The notes below the pieces were generated by a model. The model saw nothing but the letters and a program-made list of their open reading frames with translations, had not been told where the DNA came from and searched no databases. This document shows positions 47,201 to 58,095 of a stretch of DNA of 64,000 nt, one piece after another. How positions within the stretch are numbered: position 1 is the first letter of the stretch; every line of letters begins with the position of its first letter. The position numbers and the translations under genes were made by a program. This DNA is from Spirodela intermedia (Eukaryota > Streptophyta > Magnoliopsida > Alismatales > Araceae): the NCBI GenBank assembly GCA_902729315.2, contig LR746269.1, positions 8,468,231 to 8,532,230 on the forward strand, given 5' to 3'.

Positions 47201-49345
47201 AATTGATAATTTTTCCATATAAATGCAGAAAACTACAACCCATCCCATGAATAACAAAGGACTCATGAACCCTTTTCCATCACATTGGGTTTAAGAGCAC
47301 ACAACCATATACAACTAATAAAATAAAATACGAATATTAAAAATTACATCATTGAGGCTGAGGTAACAAAACATTCATTAGTCTGGCAGTTTTTACATAA
47401 AAATGAAGTTAAAAGTTCCCTCCCATAGAGGAGAAGAAATCATAAGCATATAATTTCATTCCACAAACTTCGAAGCCCCTCTTTATATAATTATGAGTCA
47501 GGGCAGTACCCTCAATCTAAATTGGACAGCCTCGCCATTTTCATCATTAAATAGCCAATTTATTTCCTCCATGTTAGACCCCCTTCATGAGGAGAGGAAT
47601 ACTCTCAGAGCCCAGACTACTATTTGGATTCAGTGGTCTGATCTAGGCAGTCTCTTCTTTGCTTTCCATGAAGTGGTTCAAAACTTTTAAATATGAATTA
47701 TTATTCTTTTAATCAAGGGAAAACGAGAATCTATGAGACATTGAGGAGGAGAGCAGAGCAAGTAAGAGAGCGGATTCCTTTTATATTTTCATTGCAACTA
47801 ATTTCCAGAGAAGAAATCATCAAGATATCACACATGTTGAAGATAAGAACCTCAAGGTGACGACAAACGTTGTTCATGTCCACAGTTGGAACACCTCTGC
47901 ATCGAACTTTGCAAATTTTTTGGCGCCTCCAATGTGTGTGGATCAATTCCAACATGTTATGAGTAAGACCATCCCTACCTGAGTGTTGAGCAAATAGTTA
48001 TGAGGAGACTAACATTGAGCAATGAATAATGAGTAAAAACACCACAGATTCATGCCCATTCTATGCTCTTTGCAAGTATGATCTTTATTGACCAAAGAAA
48101 ATGACGACGAGAATAGACTCTGTCGCTAGCCAGGTTCAATTTTTTTCAAAACTTGTATAGAAACCCAGGCATCTTACAATTTCTCAAAGAAAGATAAAAC
48201 TAACCGCGCAGGGCTCTACATTGAGAGATACAATGATCCTTTTTTACCATATAAAGGAAATGCAAGATCAAATACCTTGATTGTTCATCATCATCCAGCG
48301 GTCATGTGGTTTTTCTTTAAGCATTTTCGATACACCTTCGTGAATAGTACAGGTTGCTAAGAGATCAGTCCATTGGATCTACCTTCCACTCGGCAAAAAT
48401 TTTATACATACTTTTAGGTCGGAGGCGGTATAGAACTGGGACAATGTCTAATGGGGAAGTCTGAAATCATTCACAGTAACCACCAGACTTTGTGGATGGA
48501 TGCCCACTCTCTTGTATCAAATAGGCATAGCCTGGGGGATTGGTCCTTCTCTTTGAGGTAATGCTCTGTATATCATGGCATCTTCATCTTCAAAAGGAAG
48601 TAGAGAGGACAAAAAGCCAGAGGGCAGCGTTCTTACCGAGGTTCACCTGGCGATTGTCTGACAAATGAGGTTTCACCAAGGCCTTGACCTCGATTCTGGT
48701 CAGAGGCTTTCCTAGGATCTCCTCCCTGCTCCTCCCGTCTGTGGGGCGTTGAACCAGGCCAGAGACCGGCCTCGCCATCTTCAGCACCTTCCCGGTGCCG
48801 GTCTCAGCAGTCTCGTCGCCCTGCTCGGAGCCACCAAGCGGATCCAGCAGCCGGACTCTCCTCTGCTTCTTCAGCTCCTTCTCCCTCTTCGACTTGAGCG
48901 GCGCCTTGCCGGTCCATGGCCGCGGCATCGAGGGGGCATCGAATGGGAGGAAAGCCGGCTCCCTGATCGCCAGGGGCTTCGCCTTCGGCGTCTCCGAGTA
49001 GCTGAACTGGAATTCGAATGGGGCACCGGGGACGAGGTAGGAGACACCCGATTCACCGACGACGACCTTCCTGTCGTGGTCGTCGGCGGCGATGATGCCT
49101 CCGGCCAGGGGAACGGGCTTATAGTACTTGGTCCTGCTGTGGGCGGCCCTCAGAGCGGGGGACGCCGCCGTAGGGCGGTCACTGGGAGGAGGAGCTTCCG
49201 GGGACCTCCCGGGTCTTCTCCGCGGAAGCGGCGGTGGGGGCGGCGGCACATTGTGGCGGAGGGGCTCGTTGATTCGCGGGTTGGGAGGAGGAGATGAGAA
49301 GAGGTTTATCATCCCCGGCGGCAGGGAGCTCGCCAGATGCCGCAT
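44029..49345 (-). CDS. CAF: CRS2-associated factor (CAF), CRM-domain group II intron splicing protein
   Basis: Six exons on the minus strand (49345-48637, 47978-47851, 46615-46390, 45501-45374, 45245-45134, 44429-44029) join in phase to 567 residues. The N-terminus is Pro/Arg-rich and suits an organelle transit peptide. A CAF-specific stretch follows ([17 protein letters not shown], then [10 protein letters not shown]). Two CRM RNA-binding domains lie at about 212-305 and 330-425, recognisable by [36 protein letters not shown] and [13 protein letters not shown] proteins pair with the CRS2 peptidyl-tRNA-hydrolase-like protein to splice chloroplast group II introns. The sequence and length are nearer to CAF2 than CAF1, and nearer to chloroplast than mitochondrial forms, but the paralogue is not settled. 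The acidic C-terminus contains a poly-Asp run coded by GAC repeats. The start is the first true ATG (MRHLASS). Confidence 0.93.
44170..44199. repeat. GTC trinucleotide repeat coding for poly-Asp in CAF
   Basis: Seven perfect GTC units on the plus strand plus GCC-GTC-GTC; on the CAF strand this is GAC and encodes an acidic run. It is the reverse complement of the repeat at 43981-44010. Confidence 0.95.
45609..45630. repeat. Poly(T) tract in CAF intron 3
   Basis: A run of about 22 T on the plus strand, so A in the CAF pre-mRNA, upstream of exon 4. Confidence 0.9.
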
Positions 49346-50640
49346 GGCTCCCGCTCCGGCGACCTCAACAGGCCGGCGCCGACGACGCTCCCCTACCCCC
49401 CCCCACACACACCCCCCCCCCTCTCTCTCTCTCTACCTTTCTCTGGTTCGCTCTCTTTCACGGGGGGAGGAGAGGAGGATGGTGTCGCCGGCGGCGTCAC
49501 CGGCCGGAAGGTGGATATTTTTGGCGGGGATTATCAGATCCGCGTGAAGCCCCACAATCGGGTCACCCGTACTTACATCGATCGGGTAAAAGACCCAATT
49601 AGATTCAGAGCAGAACATGATTGCCGGCGTAGGTGGGGTAGCGATCTATGCTGTGCGCGCGCAGGGGCGAGACAACACGGCGGGGCACGGGGCGGCGCGA
49701 ACGGATGCCTGCCGAGTACACCACGGTGCACAGCAGGACGACGTAGGTATCATGCACAAGATATGCGCAGAGGCATGGAGAGCTCAAGCCGAGCACCCAA
49801 ATGTGACCAAGGTGGAGTTGACACGGCTCGGCACTAGTGATATGAACGATTAGGCATGCGGGGTGCATCGATTGGGCGACGAGGTGTACGACGGAGGACG
49901 GTTATGTGAGTGTAGGCTATGGGTGTGCCGGTTATGCACGCGATGATCATGTCACTTGTCAATGCAGATTAAGGGACCATGTCCAGATGATTAACAAGGG
50001 CAGTTAATCGTCCATGCATCCCATTCTCTTACAAGTTAGGACGATATGATGATGCCTCTTAGAAGGACGAGTGCTAGTTATAAGGTAGATTAGGAGGAGA
50101 GGTCTTTGTCATGAGTGCTGAGTTTATTGGGAGAAGAATAGAAACTCTCTTATTTTGGGGGTACCTTGGAATACTATTAATTCAGATTTTATCACATACT
50201 TCTCAAGGAATAGCTAAAGTGTCTCTATATTAAGTATGATATATTCATATTAACAAACTATGACTATATAATAGAGGAGGTGTCCCAACTGATATTAAGA
50301 AATGTTGTCAAAAATTAAGACGTACTAAAGATAATTATCTTTGATCATGACACTCGCTTCACATGATGACCTTTGAAGGTATTATTCACCAAGCTAGGCA
50401 CACCTATAAATGGACACTTATTTATTACTTACCACATGTAGATGGATAGTTAGATGGATAGTTAGATCGAACACCTCAATACAATCCTATAATAATATCT
50501 CATACATTATGTAACAATCCTCTACGACAATCAAGCATAAATTCTTGACATGACACAAATGGCATATAATTTATAGTTGGCAATGAGATCTCAGTCGATA
50601 ATGCCTCTACAACTCTTGAACACTCCTAAACAATGTCACA
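49346..50640. other. CAF 5' flank and intergenic DNA
   Basis: Next to the CAF start there are C- and CT-rich stretches (GA/G-rich in the CAF leader). From about 49.5 to 49.9 kb the sequence is GC-rich without a recognised gene; beyond that it is AT-rich and featureless. Confidence 0.4.
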
Positions 50641-50689
50641 TGATATTGCGGTTCGCCTGCAAACAGATGAAGGTACTAGAAGAAGCAAG

Positions 50690-50970
50690 TCATAGACGGA
50701 ATGAAGAAACAAATTGACCAACACCATTGAAATATCGAATTCAATGTGGGTGATCGAGTGCTACTATGAATGCACTTTGAAATTCATGTGTATGAGACAT
50801 CTCAAAGAATTAGGGCCTCCTCCTAAGGTAATAATAAGGGAGTGGGTTACAAGCTAAAGCTATCATTGCACCTACCCATCTAACTTGTCTTCCACGTATT
50901 GCTTATGAAGTGATACAAGGTAGACTCACCAAACTCAGAGCAAAACCAGCCCCAATAATAACCATCAGCA
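50690..50970 (+). mobile_element. Ty3/gypsy integrase C-terminal remnant
   Basis: The plus strand reads NVGDRVLL-like sequence near 50740 and VGYKLKLSLHLPI then LVFHVLLMK near 50835-50910, matching the conserved GDxV and YKLxLP-IHPVFHVSxLK stretches at the end of gypsy integrases. Stops interrupt it. It lies upstream of an RT fragment in the same strand, which is not the order in an intact element. Confidence 0.6.
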
Positions 50971-51169
50971 GCCATTACCATGTTCAGTAAGGAGATTGAA
51001 AGATACTCAATTACTAGGTAATTGATGAAGGGAGCCAACATTAACTCTATTGTCACACAAACTTCCTAATATAATGAGATGATGAGCCACATGAATATCG
51101 AACTCTTCAAGAGAGAGAGAATGTCATGAGAATAGCATAAGAACATATGTGGACAAGGCTTGCGCAACC

Positions 51170-51310
51170 AATATAATGTGCACAGGTAGCATGTTGCAAG
51201 AAATTGACATGATGAGCATGGGTGGCATGGTGCAAGCAGCATGACATGATGCAAATAGTTGATACAATGTACATGAGCAGCATGGTGTAGAGAATTGATA
51301 TAGCAACTGA
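51170..51310. repeat. Short tandem repeats with AGCATG cores
   Basis: Diverged units of about 50-60 bases contain phrases such as AGCATG-TGCAAG and ATTGACATGATG or ATTGATATAG. The minus-strand open frame across it is low-complexity and has no recognised domain. Confidence 0.5.
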
Positions 51311-51589
51311 CGGTGGCAAGGCATGCAATAGAGGCACCAACATTCTCATGAAAAGTAGGAACCAAAGCACATGACAACGCATGTGAGGGACGAGATGCAT
51401 GCAAGAGTGAGCATAAAGCTGTTCTCATGTGATGGTAGGAATGTGAACTCTGGTGACACGGTGTGGCCCCAATGGGCAATGGGACACTCAAAGCATCGCT
51501 CAACAACTACTCAACTAGTGTAACAGCTACCTAGAAGGTGTTTGCTAAAAGGCACCATCGTACTATATATAGAACTACAGTTCTTTTTT

Positions 51590-51980
51590 AACGTGCCAAT
51601 TACTATCAAAAGTATGTTTAAGGATATTCTAAGTTAGAAACACTTTTGATAGACTTGATTGTTAAAGAAGTGAGCCAAGCGGCATGGAATAGGCGATTGC
51701 TATCAAGCTTTTAAGAAGCTCAAGGATGCAATTATAAAAGACTTAGTTATGTGATTGTTGAACTTCGGTGAGCTGTTCAGGGTACACACAAATATATTTA
51801 ACCTAACTACTGAAGGAGTTCTAATGTAAACAAAACACTAATTGGCTTATGCGAGTTATAAGCTTAATGATATAGAGTGTAGTTACTTTGTCCATGAGAA
51901 AGAGATGATGGTAATCATCCACTACTTGAGAGTGTGTTGATAATGTCTCCTTAGAGGGCATTTCACATTCTTCCCCATGA
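51590..51980 (+). mobile_element. Ty3/gypsy RT end and RNase H remnant
   Basis: With frameshifts it reads ANYYQKYV-GYSKLETLLIDL (usual ANYYRRFI-GYSKIA-PL-DL), then KKLKDAIIKDLV, LLNFGELFRVHT, and LAYASYKLNDIE-SYFVHEKEMMVIIHYL, the RNase H core (SRKLN-TE-RY-VHEKE). It is dead through several stops. Confidence 0.75.
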
Positions 51981-52628
51981 GTGTTGCATCCCCCTTGAGA
52001 AGTAGAACATAACTCCCTTCAACGAGCAAAGTTTTGAAATCTTCTATGGTACCAAGAGAGAGTGCTTGGTTGTTGGGCAACCATCCAAGGCTGCATATGA
52101 TTGTCCTTCAGAGGTAAGCCCACACTAATTAGGTTACGTCAAGCTTTAAAAGGTTGGTTTGGCCCCCCTCTACAGGCCCAGGCCACCCGAGCCCAGTCCA
52201 CCCAAAGTTCCCATGCTGCCACATTATCTGCCGCCATGTGGCTGTCACATAATCACACAATGAGGACAGAGCAAGTTGAAGATTTGAATCAAATTCTGTG
52301 ACCAGGGGAGGTCTCAGCAAAAACACACCGTGTTTCTTCTAGAAATTCTGGAATATTCCCAGAGAGCAAATCACAGGAAGCCGGTACGTTGCAGGATCTG
52401 TGAGCTAGGGCTCGAAGACAGGCTGTTGTGGGTAACAGGAATTTAGCTGCTGCATTCTGAGCGGACAGCGCCGGAGAGTGGCCAAAAGGTTGGCCTCATG
52501 CAGGCAGAGGCCGGCGAGTATGCAGAACGCTCTGTTGCTCCTTGGGTCATCCCCAATGGTCAGAGTGCTAGAGGGATTTCTCTTTTCCCCTCCCTCCCAC
52601 ACACGGGAGTAGAGGCAGCCTGTCCCAC
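51981..52628. other. Intergenic DNA and PPR 3' flank
   Basis: Mixed-composition DNA between the RNase H remnant and the PPR stop codon. The last 200 bases are probably the PPR 3' UTR. No gene was recognised. Confidence 0.4.
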
Positions 52629-55600
52629 TTACAGCGCCACGAGTGGGGCCACTCCGGTCACACTCTGGAGCTCCTGCTCCAGCTCATAGATCCGGTCAGT
52701 CATCCCCTCCCCTCTGTAGGCCTCAGCCATGATGGTGTATGTGGTGGCATCAGGCGACCGCCGGGCATCCTTCATGCGTCGGAAGACCCTCTCCATCTCC
52801 ACCAGGTCCCCAGCCTTGGCACAGGCCGACAGCACGGCATTGAAGAAGGCAGTGGTCATTGGTACCTCGGCCCTCTCTGCCAACTGCACGGCAGCCACAA
52901 CCTTGTGGAACAGGCCAGAATTGCTGTACCCAGCGATCAGGCAGCAGAAGGTCTTGGTGTCAGCCTTCATCCTCTCTGCTCGCATCTGCTCGAAGGCACA
53001 CTCCATGTGCTTGGCATCGCCAGCACCGGCAAAGGCCTCAATAACGTTGTTGTACGTTGCTGTCGTCCATGCGAAGGAGGCCTTCCGCATGTACTCCAGC
53101 ACTGAGGTCATCTTGTCGTAGAGCCCTCTCCGGCCGTATGCGCCAATGAGAATGTTGAAGGTGCGGGTCTCTGGTTCGATCCCAATCCCCCGGAACTTCT
53201 CGTACCAGCGCTCCATCAGTTCTATGCGGCCAGCATTGGCAAGGAGGCCGAGGATGATGTTCATCGTCCAGACATCTGGCGGGCAAACAGAGCTCTCCAC
53301 CATCTCAGCGAGCACCCTCTCCATGTCTTCAAAGCGGCCGGCACGGCCATACCCACCCAGCACGACATTCTGTGTGACTGTGTTTGGGGTGATGCCCCGC
53401 TCTGCCATCTCACTAGCAAGGGCATCAACCAGATCAAAGCGGCCACCATCAGCGCAGGCCTTGAGGAGGTTGCTGTAGGTGTAGACATCAGGCTGGCAGA
53501 GCGGCAGTGCTTTCATGGTTGTGAGCACCGATAAGGCCTCATCTAGGAGGTTGCTCCGGGAGTAGGCGCTGAGCAGTGCTGTGTAGAGCTCTGCCGTGGG
53601 ATCCAAGCCTTCCTCCACCATGGTGTCGAAGAGCTTCTGGGCTGCTGCTGGCTGCCCCGACCTCCCCAGCAGGACCAGCAGCTTCATGTAGGTGCCCTCT
53701 TTTGGGCTGTAGAACGGCTGCACGCGGAGCATCTCGAACACCTGCGAGTAATCAGTTCCACCTCCATGAAATTCCACAGTCTCCCCTCCCGATGGGGGTA
53801 ATACATAAGTAGAACATTCATTGGTCACACAAAAAGTTATGGATTTCATCAGCGATGAAATTTTATTTGCCAAGAGTGATGAAGCCATTGTTTGGAAGAT
53901 AGACTAAGAATCTTTGACATCAGATCATTCTTCACAAAAAAAGATAAGGATTTCATCAGTGATGGAACTTAAACTGATTTTTGAGAGAGCTACCAGAAAT
54001 TAAGGATCTCGTGCCTCGCACCAAAAAGTTATGGATTTCATCAGCGATGGAATTGAACCAGTAATTAGATCATTCCTCAGACAAAAAAATGATCAGTTCT
54101 TATTTGGGATGAAATTCATTCGCCCCGAAAAGGAAAGGCCACTGTTATTAAAACCCAATTTTATCAGTGATGAAAGTCAACAGCCTGGAAAGAAGATAAG
54201 TCATCGTTCATGGGATGACTGAGATTGGCCAAGAACTGGATTAAGAGAATGACATTGGTTGATGGCATGGGGAACCAACCAGGTAGGCCAACCTGAACCA
54301 TCCATCCCCTCAAATAGTCTCTCTTGAGGCTCCTGCCCATTAAAATGTCGGATAGTTTAAAGGAGAAGTGAGAGTGGGGGATCATCAGACAAGCCCAAAG
54401 CCGACAGAGGGACAGTTATACAGTCCAGTACATAGAAGGGTGTTCCCATTTGGTTTATATAGATGGAAAGAAGGGGGTCCAGGGGAGGGGGAAGGGGGGC
54501 GGGGGGAGAGAGAGAGGGAGAGAGAGAGGAGGAGGAGGGGGGGGCAGGAAATGGGTTTATACTCTAGGAGGTAGCATGCTGGCCGCCGTTTGTGTGTATA
54601 GATAGAAAGAAGGGGGATAAATGTTCTTCTCTGTTTCAAGTTCAATTCCCAGAAGAGGGATGAACACCAGGGAAGGAATCATCAAAACTGTCGGCAGTTG
54701 AATGAAGAAGCCGGATTTCCTAGAATCATGGTGAAATGAAGCTACAGAACGTTCGAATCAATCGGCAGGCCGTTCATCAGGTCACAAAATCTCATATGAT
54801 CATGGTCGCAGAAATACAATGGATGGGTTATGAACACGAAGAACAGGCATATTCTTATCCACCGCATGAAATAACAGTTCTCATCTCCATAAAGAGGATG
54901 CATCAGGGCTGCAGAGCTCTGGAAATGATCACGCGATTGTATGCAGAACTGATTTCCCAACATCAATCAATCGGCGTGAATGAACACAAAAAAGAACGGG
55001 GGTATGTTATTACGAAAAGAACGAGGGAATTCCAACTCTCGTCAACATTATCAGGACGAATGGATCTGCAGATTCACGGATTTTCACAGAGTTTCGTGCC
55101 ATTTTCTTAAAAAATTCCGCCCTGTGTAGAAGAAGCTGAGGTCCCAAACTCCAATCAAACTGGCGAGACGACGAGATCCACAGCACACATTTTCCAGGCA
55201 ATGGATTAATTACGATACAGGTTAAGTTAAAATCTCGAAAAAAATAGCAACGTCTAAGATTTATCATCCTAGGGTTTAATCTTCCATTACCTCCAAGGCG
55301 CCCTCCCAGTCCTTTTTCTGGATCCTCTCCGCCAGCGACTCCGTCACGGTGGAGACCCACGCCTTGGCGGCCTCCCTGTCCTCCAACTTCTTCTTCACGT
55401 TCTTGATCGGTGTCCCCCGTGGCGCCGCCGCCGTCGACCCCTCCGACACACCGGGGAACTCGCCTTCCCGCCAGTGCCTCCTCTTCACCTCCTCCCGCGA
55501 TCGAGGCGGAGAGCGAGGTGCGGGGGACCGCCGCGGCGGACGCTGAGACTCAGCTCCGGAGGACCGCCTCGGCGCCGCCGTGCGGCGGCGCTCTGCCGGG

Positions 55601-55788
55601 GCGCTCGACGGGGCCCTTCTGGGCTGGTACTTGAGGGGCCCGCACAGAGGAGAAATCCGGCGGCGGGGTAAAGCCACTTCGCCCCTCGAGCTACCGGCAC
55701 CGGCGGCGAAGAAGTCTCCGAGGAAAGAGGAGGAAGAAGAAGAGGATGGGAGGAAGGAGACCGCCGTCCATGAGGAGGACGACGCCAT
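52629..55788 (-). CDS. EMB2750: Pentatricopeptide repeat protein, EMB2750 (At3g06430)-like
   Basis: Two exons on the minus strand (55788-55291 and 53741-52629) join in phase 0 to 536 residues. The Ser/Arg-rich N-terminus looks like a chloroplast transit peptide. After KKLEDREAAKAWVSTVTESL comes a run of about ten P-type PPR motifs with no E, DYW or SMR tail. Conserved phrases such as PKEGTYMKLLVLLG, ITPNTVTQN, PDVWTMNIIL, IEPETRTFNILIGAYG and KADTKTFCCLI-GY match the At3g06430/EMB2750 group, needed for embryo development and chloroplast RNA metabolism. The start is the first true ATG (MASSSSWTAV). The reading frame of exon 2 extends past the acceptor into the intron, so the start at 53888 is not used. 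The intron (1.55 kb) carries a short repeated motif. Confidence 0.93.
53838..54180. repeat. Repeated motif GGATTTCATCAGCGATG in the PPR intron
   Basis: Copies near 53841, 53948 and 54033 read GGATTTCATCAG(C/T)GATG(A/G)AA, and diverged ones lie near 54105 and 54157. The first two longer units also share AAAAAGTTATGGATTTC. Spacing is 85-110 bases. Confidence 0.8.
54508..54540. repeat. GA-rich and G-rich tract in the PPR intron
   Basis: GAGAG runs within a purine-rich block from about 54475 to 54545. Confidence 0.8.
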
Positions 55789-57728
55789 TATCGCTGCGGC
55801 CTGCGGACACACACAGGAGCTCTTTCACGGCGGAGGATATCTTCTGCTGTTGAGTGTTCCTAGGAGGTGACGGCACCTGAAGTTCAGTTTACGGTGAGCA
55901 TAATCGCTGGTACCCCAGGGATCTTGGCGCAGCACAGCGCAAGGACTAGTTCACCATGATCAAGAAGAAAGTCCAATCCTTTTCCACCTCTTAGTATTTA
56001 ATATTTAATAAACTATTATCATATTAATACTAAAGTATGCTTGAGTTTGCATAGTATTTAGCCTCGTTAAAAAAAAATAGCTGATCATTTTTCCATTATC
56101 TACCCTCACTTCATCGTCCCCTCAACCCCTCCCCTAGAGATTGCAATTTATTATTATTATTCACGATTATCTTCCTCCCTGATCTTGCTCAAAGGGGCAT
56201 TTCTTTTTAAAGGGCATGCCAATACGTATCACTTAAATTAATAATAATGAGGAAAAAATAAATTATCAAGACATCTCCCAATTATGATATAATATTAGAT
56301 CTTCTAAATTATATTATCATTTAAGCGCACGATCATTAAATATAATAAGCATTCACATTGACCTTTTAGTTATCTAAAATTTCATTATATATATATATAT
56401 ATATTAAGCATCGATATATTCACAAAATTACCATGTTTAAAACAATGTTATAATATTTACTATGATAAGCCAATTATATTTGGTATCATTCATATAATCA
56501 AAATTGTGTTTGGTTTGGTAAAAGTGATGACACCTCCGTTGCCAACCATGAGCAAAATGTGTTGACATTTTGGTGAGTAGAGGAAGCAAATGCCTTGAGC
56601 TGACATAGCTAAGCAATAAACATAAAAGTCAACGGCAAAAGAGAGGTAGGTCAACATAAGAAAGGAAAAAAATCGACACTCTCCATAAAAGTGTCAACCC
56701 TAAGAGAGGAAGAGCCAGAAAAGGATAGATAACTCACACAAAAGTGTCAACCCCACCCACAAAAAAGTCAACCTACACAAGGCCAAGAAAGGAAAACACA
56801 AGGGCCAATGATAGCTAGCATAAGGGAAGTGCCGTACACTTGTAGGATCCTAATAACTGGTTTTTCTAGAAAATCAAAGCTAAATGGATCACAAGACTAA
56901 TATCTTAACTCATGGCTTTTTTATTATAGGCTTGCTCCTTGCCAAGACTTGAGGGTTCTGCTGATACCTTGAGAAGCTACACAGTGGGAGGTTTGGGGAG
57001 TTGACAAGGCACAAGGGTTGACTAAATGATTATAAAAATCTTTCACATCTCTTGTAATGTGTGCTTATTTTTGCATGGACGCCTTAGCTAACATAGCTTC
57101 TACTCAGCATATTTTCACAACTGTTGACTAATTTGAACCATAATCTTTCAACACATGCAGAGCAGCTATGGATTCCTATATTTGAGGGGGGTTGCATCTA
57201 CACCACAAATTTGTATCACAAGTATATGAATGCCTCCATCTAATCCACCTATGATTGATGGACTTTGACCAAAACCCAGTCGTATATAACTACTTTAGGT
57301 CACTCTCTAGAACGCCATACCAGCATTTTTCAATCTCATTCCGTCAACTGTCAGGGAATAAAAAATTTACAGTTTATGTAAACAGGCCCATCCAATTCAC
57401 TCATTGCCAGCCCAATATTCTAATCATTTCATGTAACTCTCTAGAACATAGTGACCCTTGCTGTCCATAGCCACAGCCAGCCAGCACAGTTAAGGTCAAC
57501 TCCAACTTCTGACCTCAGCAACACTTCCCCAGCTCATATCTCACGAAGGAATCAGATAAGATTTCTTCCATGACATCGAAACCTTCAGGGGCTCTGAAAT
57601 TCTCAAGAATTTCCAGCGTCCACAGCAGCTCGCGAGTATAATTTCCAGCAACAACAAATAGAACATCTAAGGAGAGGACCCATGCTATCTTCTTCCTCTA
57701 CGTACCGCAGCTATGGTTGTTAACGAGC
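55789..57728. other. Intergenic region between PPR and uL18 genes
   Basis: The first part is the PPR promoter, followed by AT-rich DNA with a short (TA)n at 56385-56403. At 56565-56785 the hexamer GTCAAC occurs about six times. The DNA from 57.3 to 57.7 kb is probably the uL18 3' UTR and flank. No coding region was recognised. Confidence 0.45.
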
Positions 57729-58073
57729 TCACAGCAGCTTCACGCCAGCTTCCCTCATGGAGTCGATCACTGCCTTCACCTTACCGTGGTACTTCTGCTC
57801 CCTCTTCAGGAAGATGGACACTGCCGGGATGCCCTTGAGCAGCAGGCGCTCTCCCAGGAGTTTCCCTATCTTGGCAGCCGCGGCAACATCCCTGGTGTTC
57901 TCCATGGCCGACCTCAGCAGCTTCTCCTGTGAGCTGGCTGACGATGCCACCTCAGCTGTTGGTGTGTGGATGACCTGGGCGTTGACATATTTGTTGGTGA
58001 AATGCATCCTCAGCACATATGGCTTGAGATAGTGGGTGATTCTGGCTGGCCTAATTGGGGGAGGGATAACCAT
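57729..58073 (-). CDS. uL18-family (L18p/L5e) ribosomal protein, probably mitochondrial
   Basis: A single coding exon of 114 residues. It begins MVIPPPIRPARITHYLKPYVL and continues with MHFTNKYVNAQVIHTPTAEV, SSASSQEK, AAAAKIGKLLGERLL and YHGKVKAVIDSMREAGVKLL, the order of the short plant L18p/L5e proteins of the At1g08845 type. Such proteins bind 5S rRNA in the large subunit; for this short form mitochondrial location is the usual assignment but no clear presequence is visible. The frame is open upstream of the ATG, but a splice acceptor (TTCTCAG at 58096-58102 on the minus strand) lies between, so translation starts at this ATG. The leader is spliced from a distant 5' exon near 60.0-60.1 kb. 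Confidence 0.9.
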   Translation of the reverse strand: MVIPPPIRPARITHYLKPYVLRMHFTNKYVNAQVIHTPTAEVASSASSQEKLLRSAMENTRDVAAAAKIGKLLGERLLLKGIPAVSIFLKREQKYHGKVKAVIDSMREAGVKLL

Positions 58074-58095
58074 TGCTCCTTCTCTCTCCTTACTC

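Noticed and set aside
48590-49408. Upstream start for CAF at 49408
   Set aside because: It needs a GTG start; the first in-frame ATG is at 49345.
51066-51506. 146-codon minus-strand open frame rich in His, Cys and Leu
   Set aside because: It spans short tandem repeats; composition is low-complexity and no family is recognised.
55276-55812. Upstream start for the PPR gene at 55812
   Set aside because: It needs a GTG start; the first in-frame ATG is at 55788.
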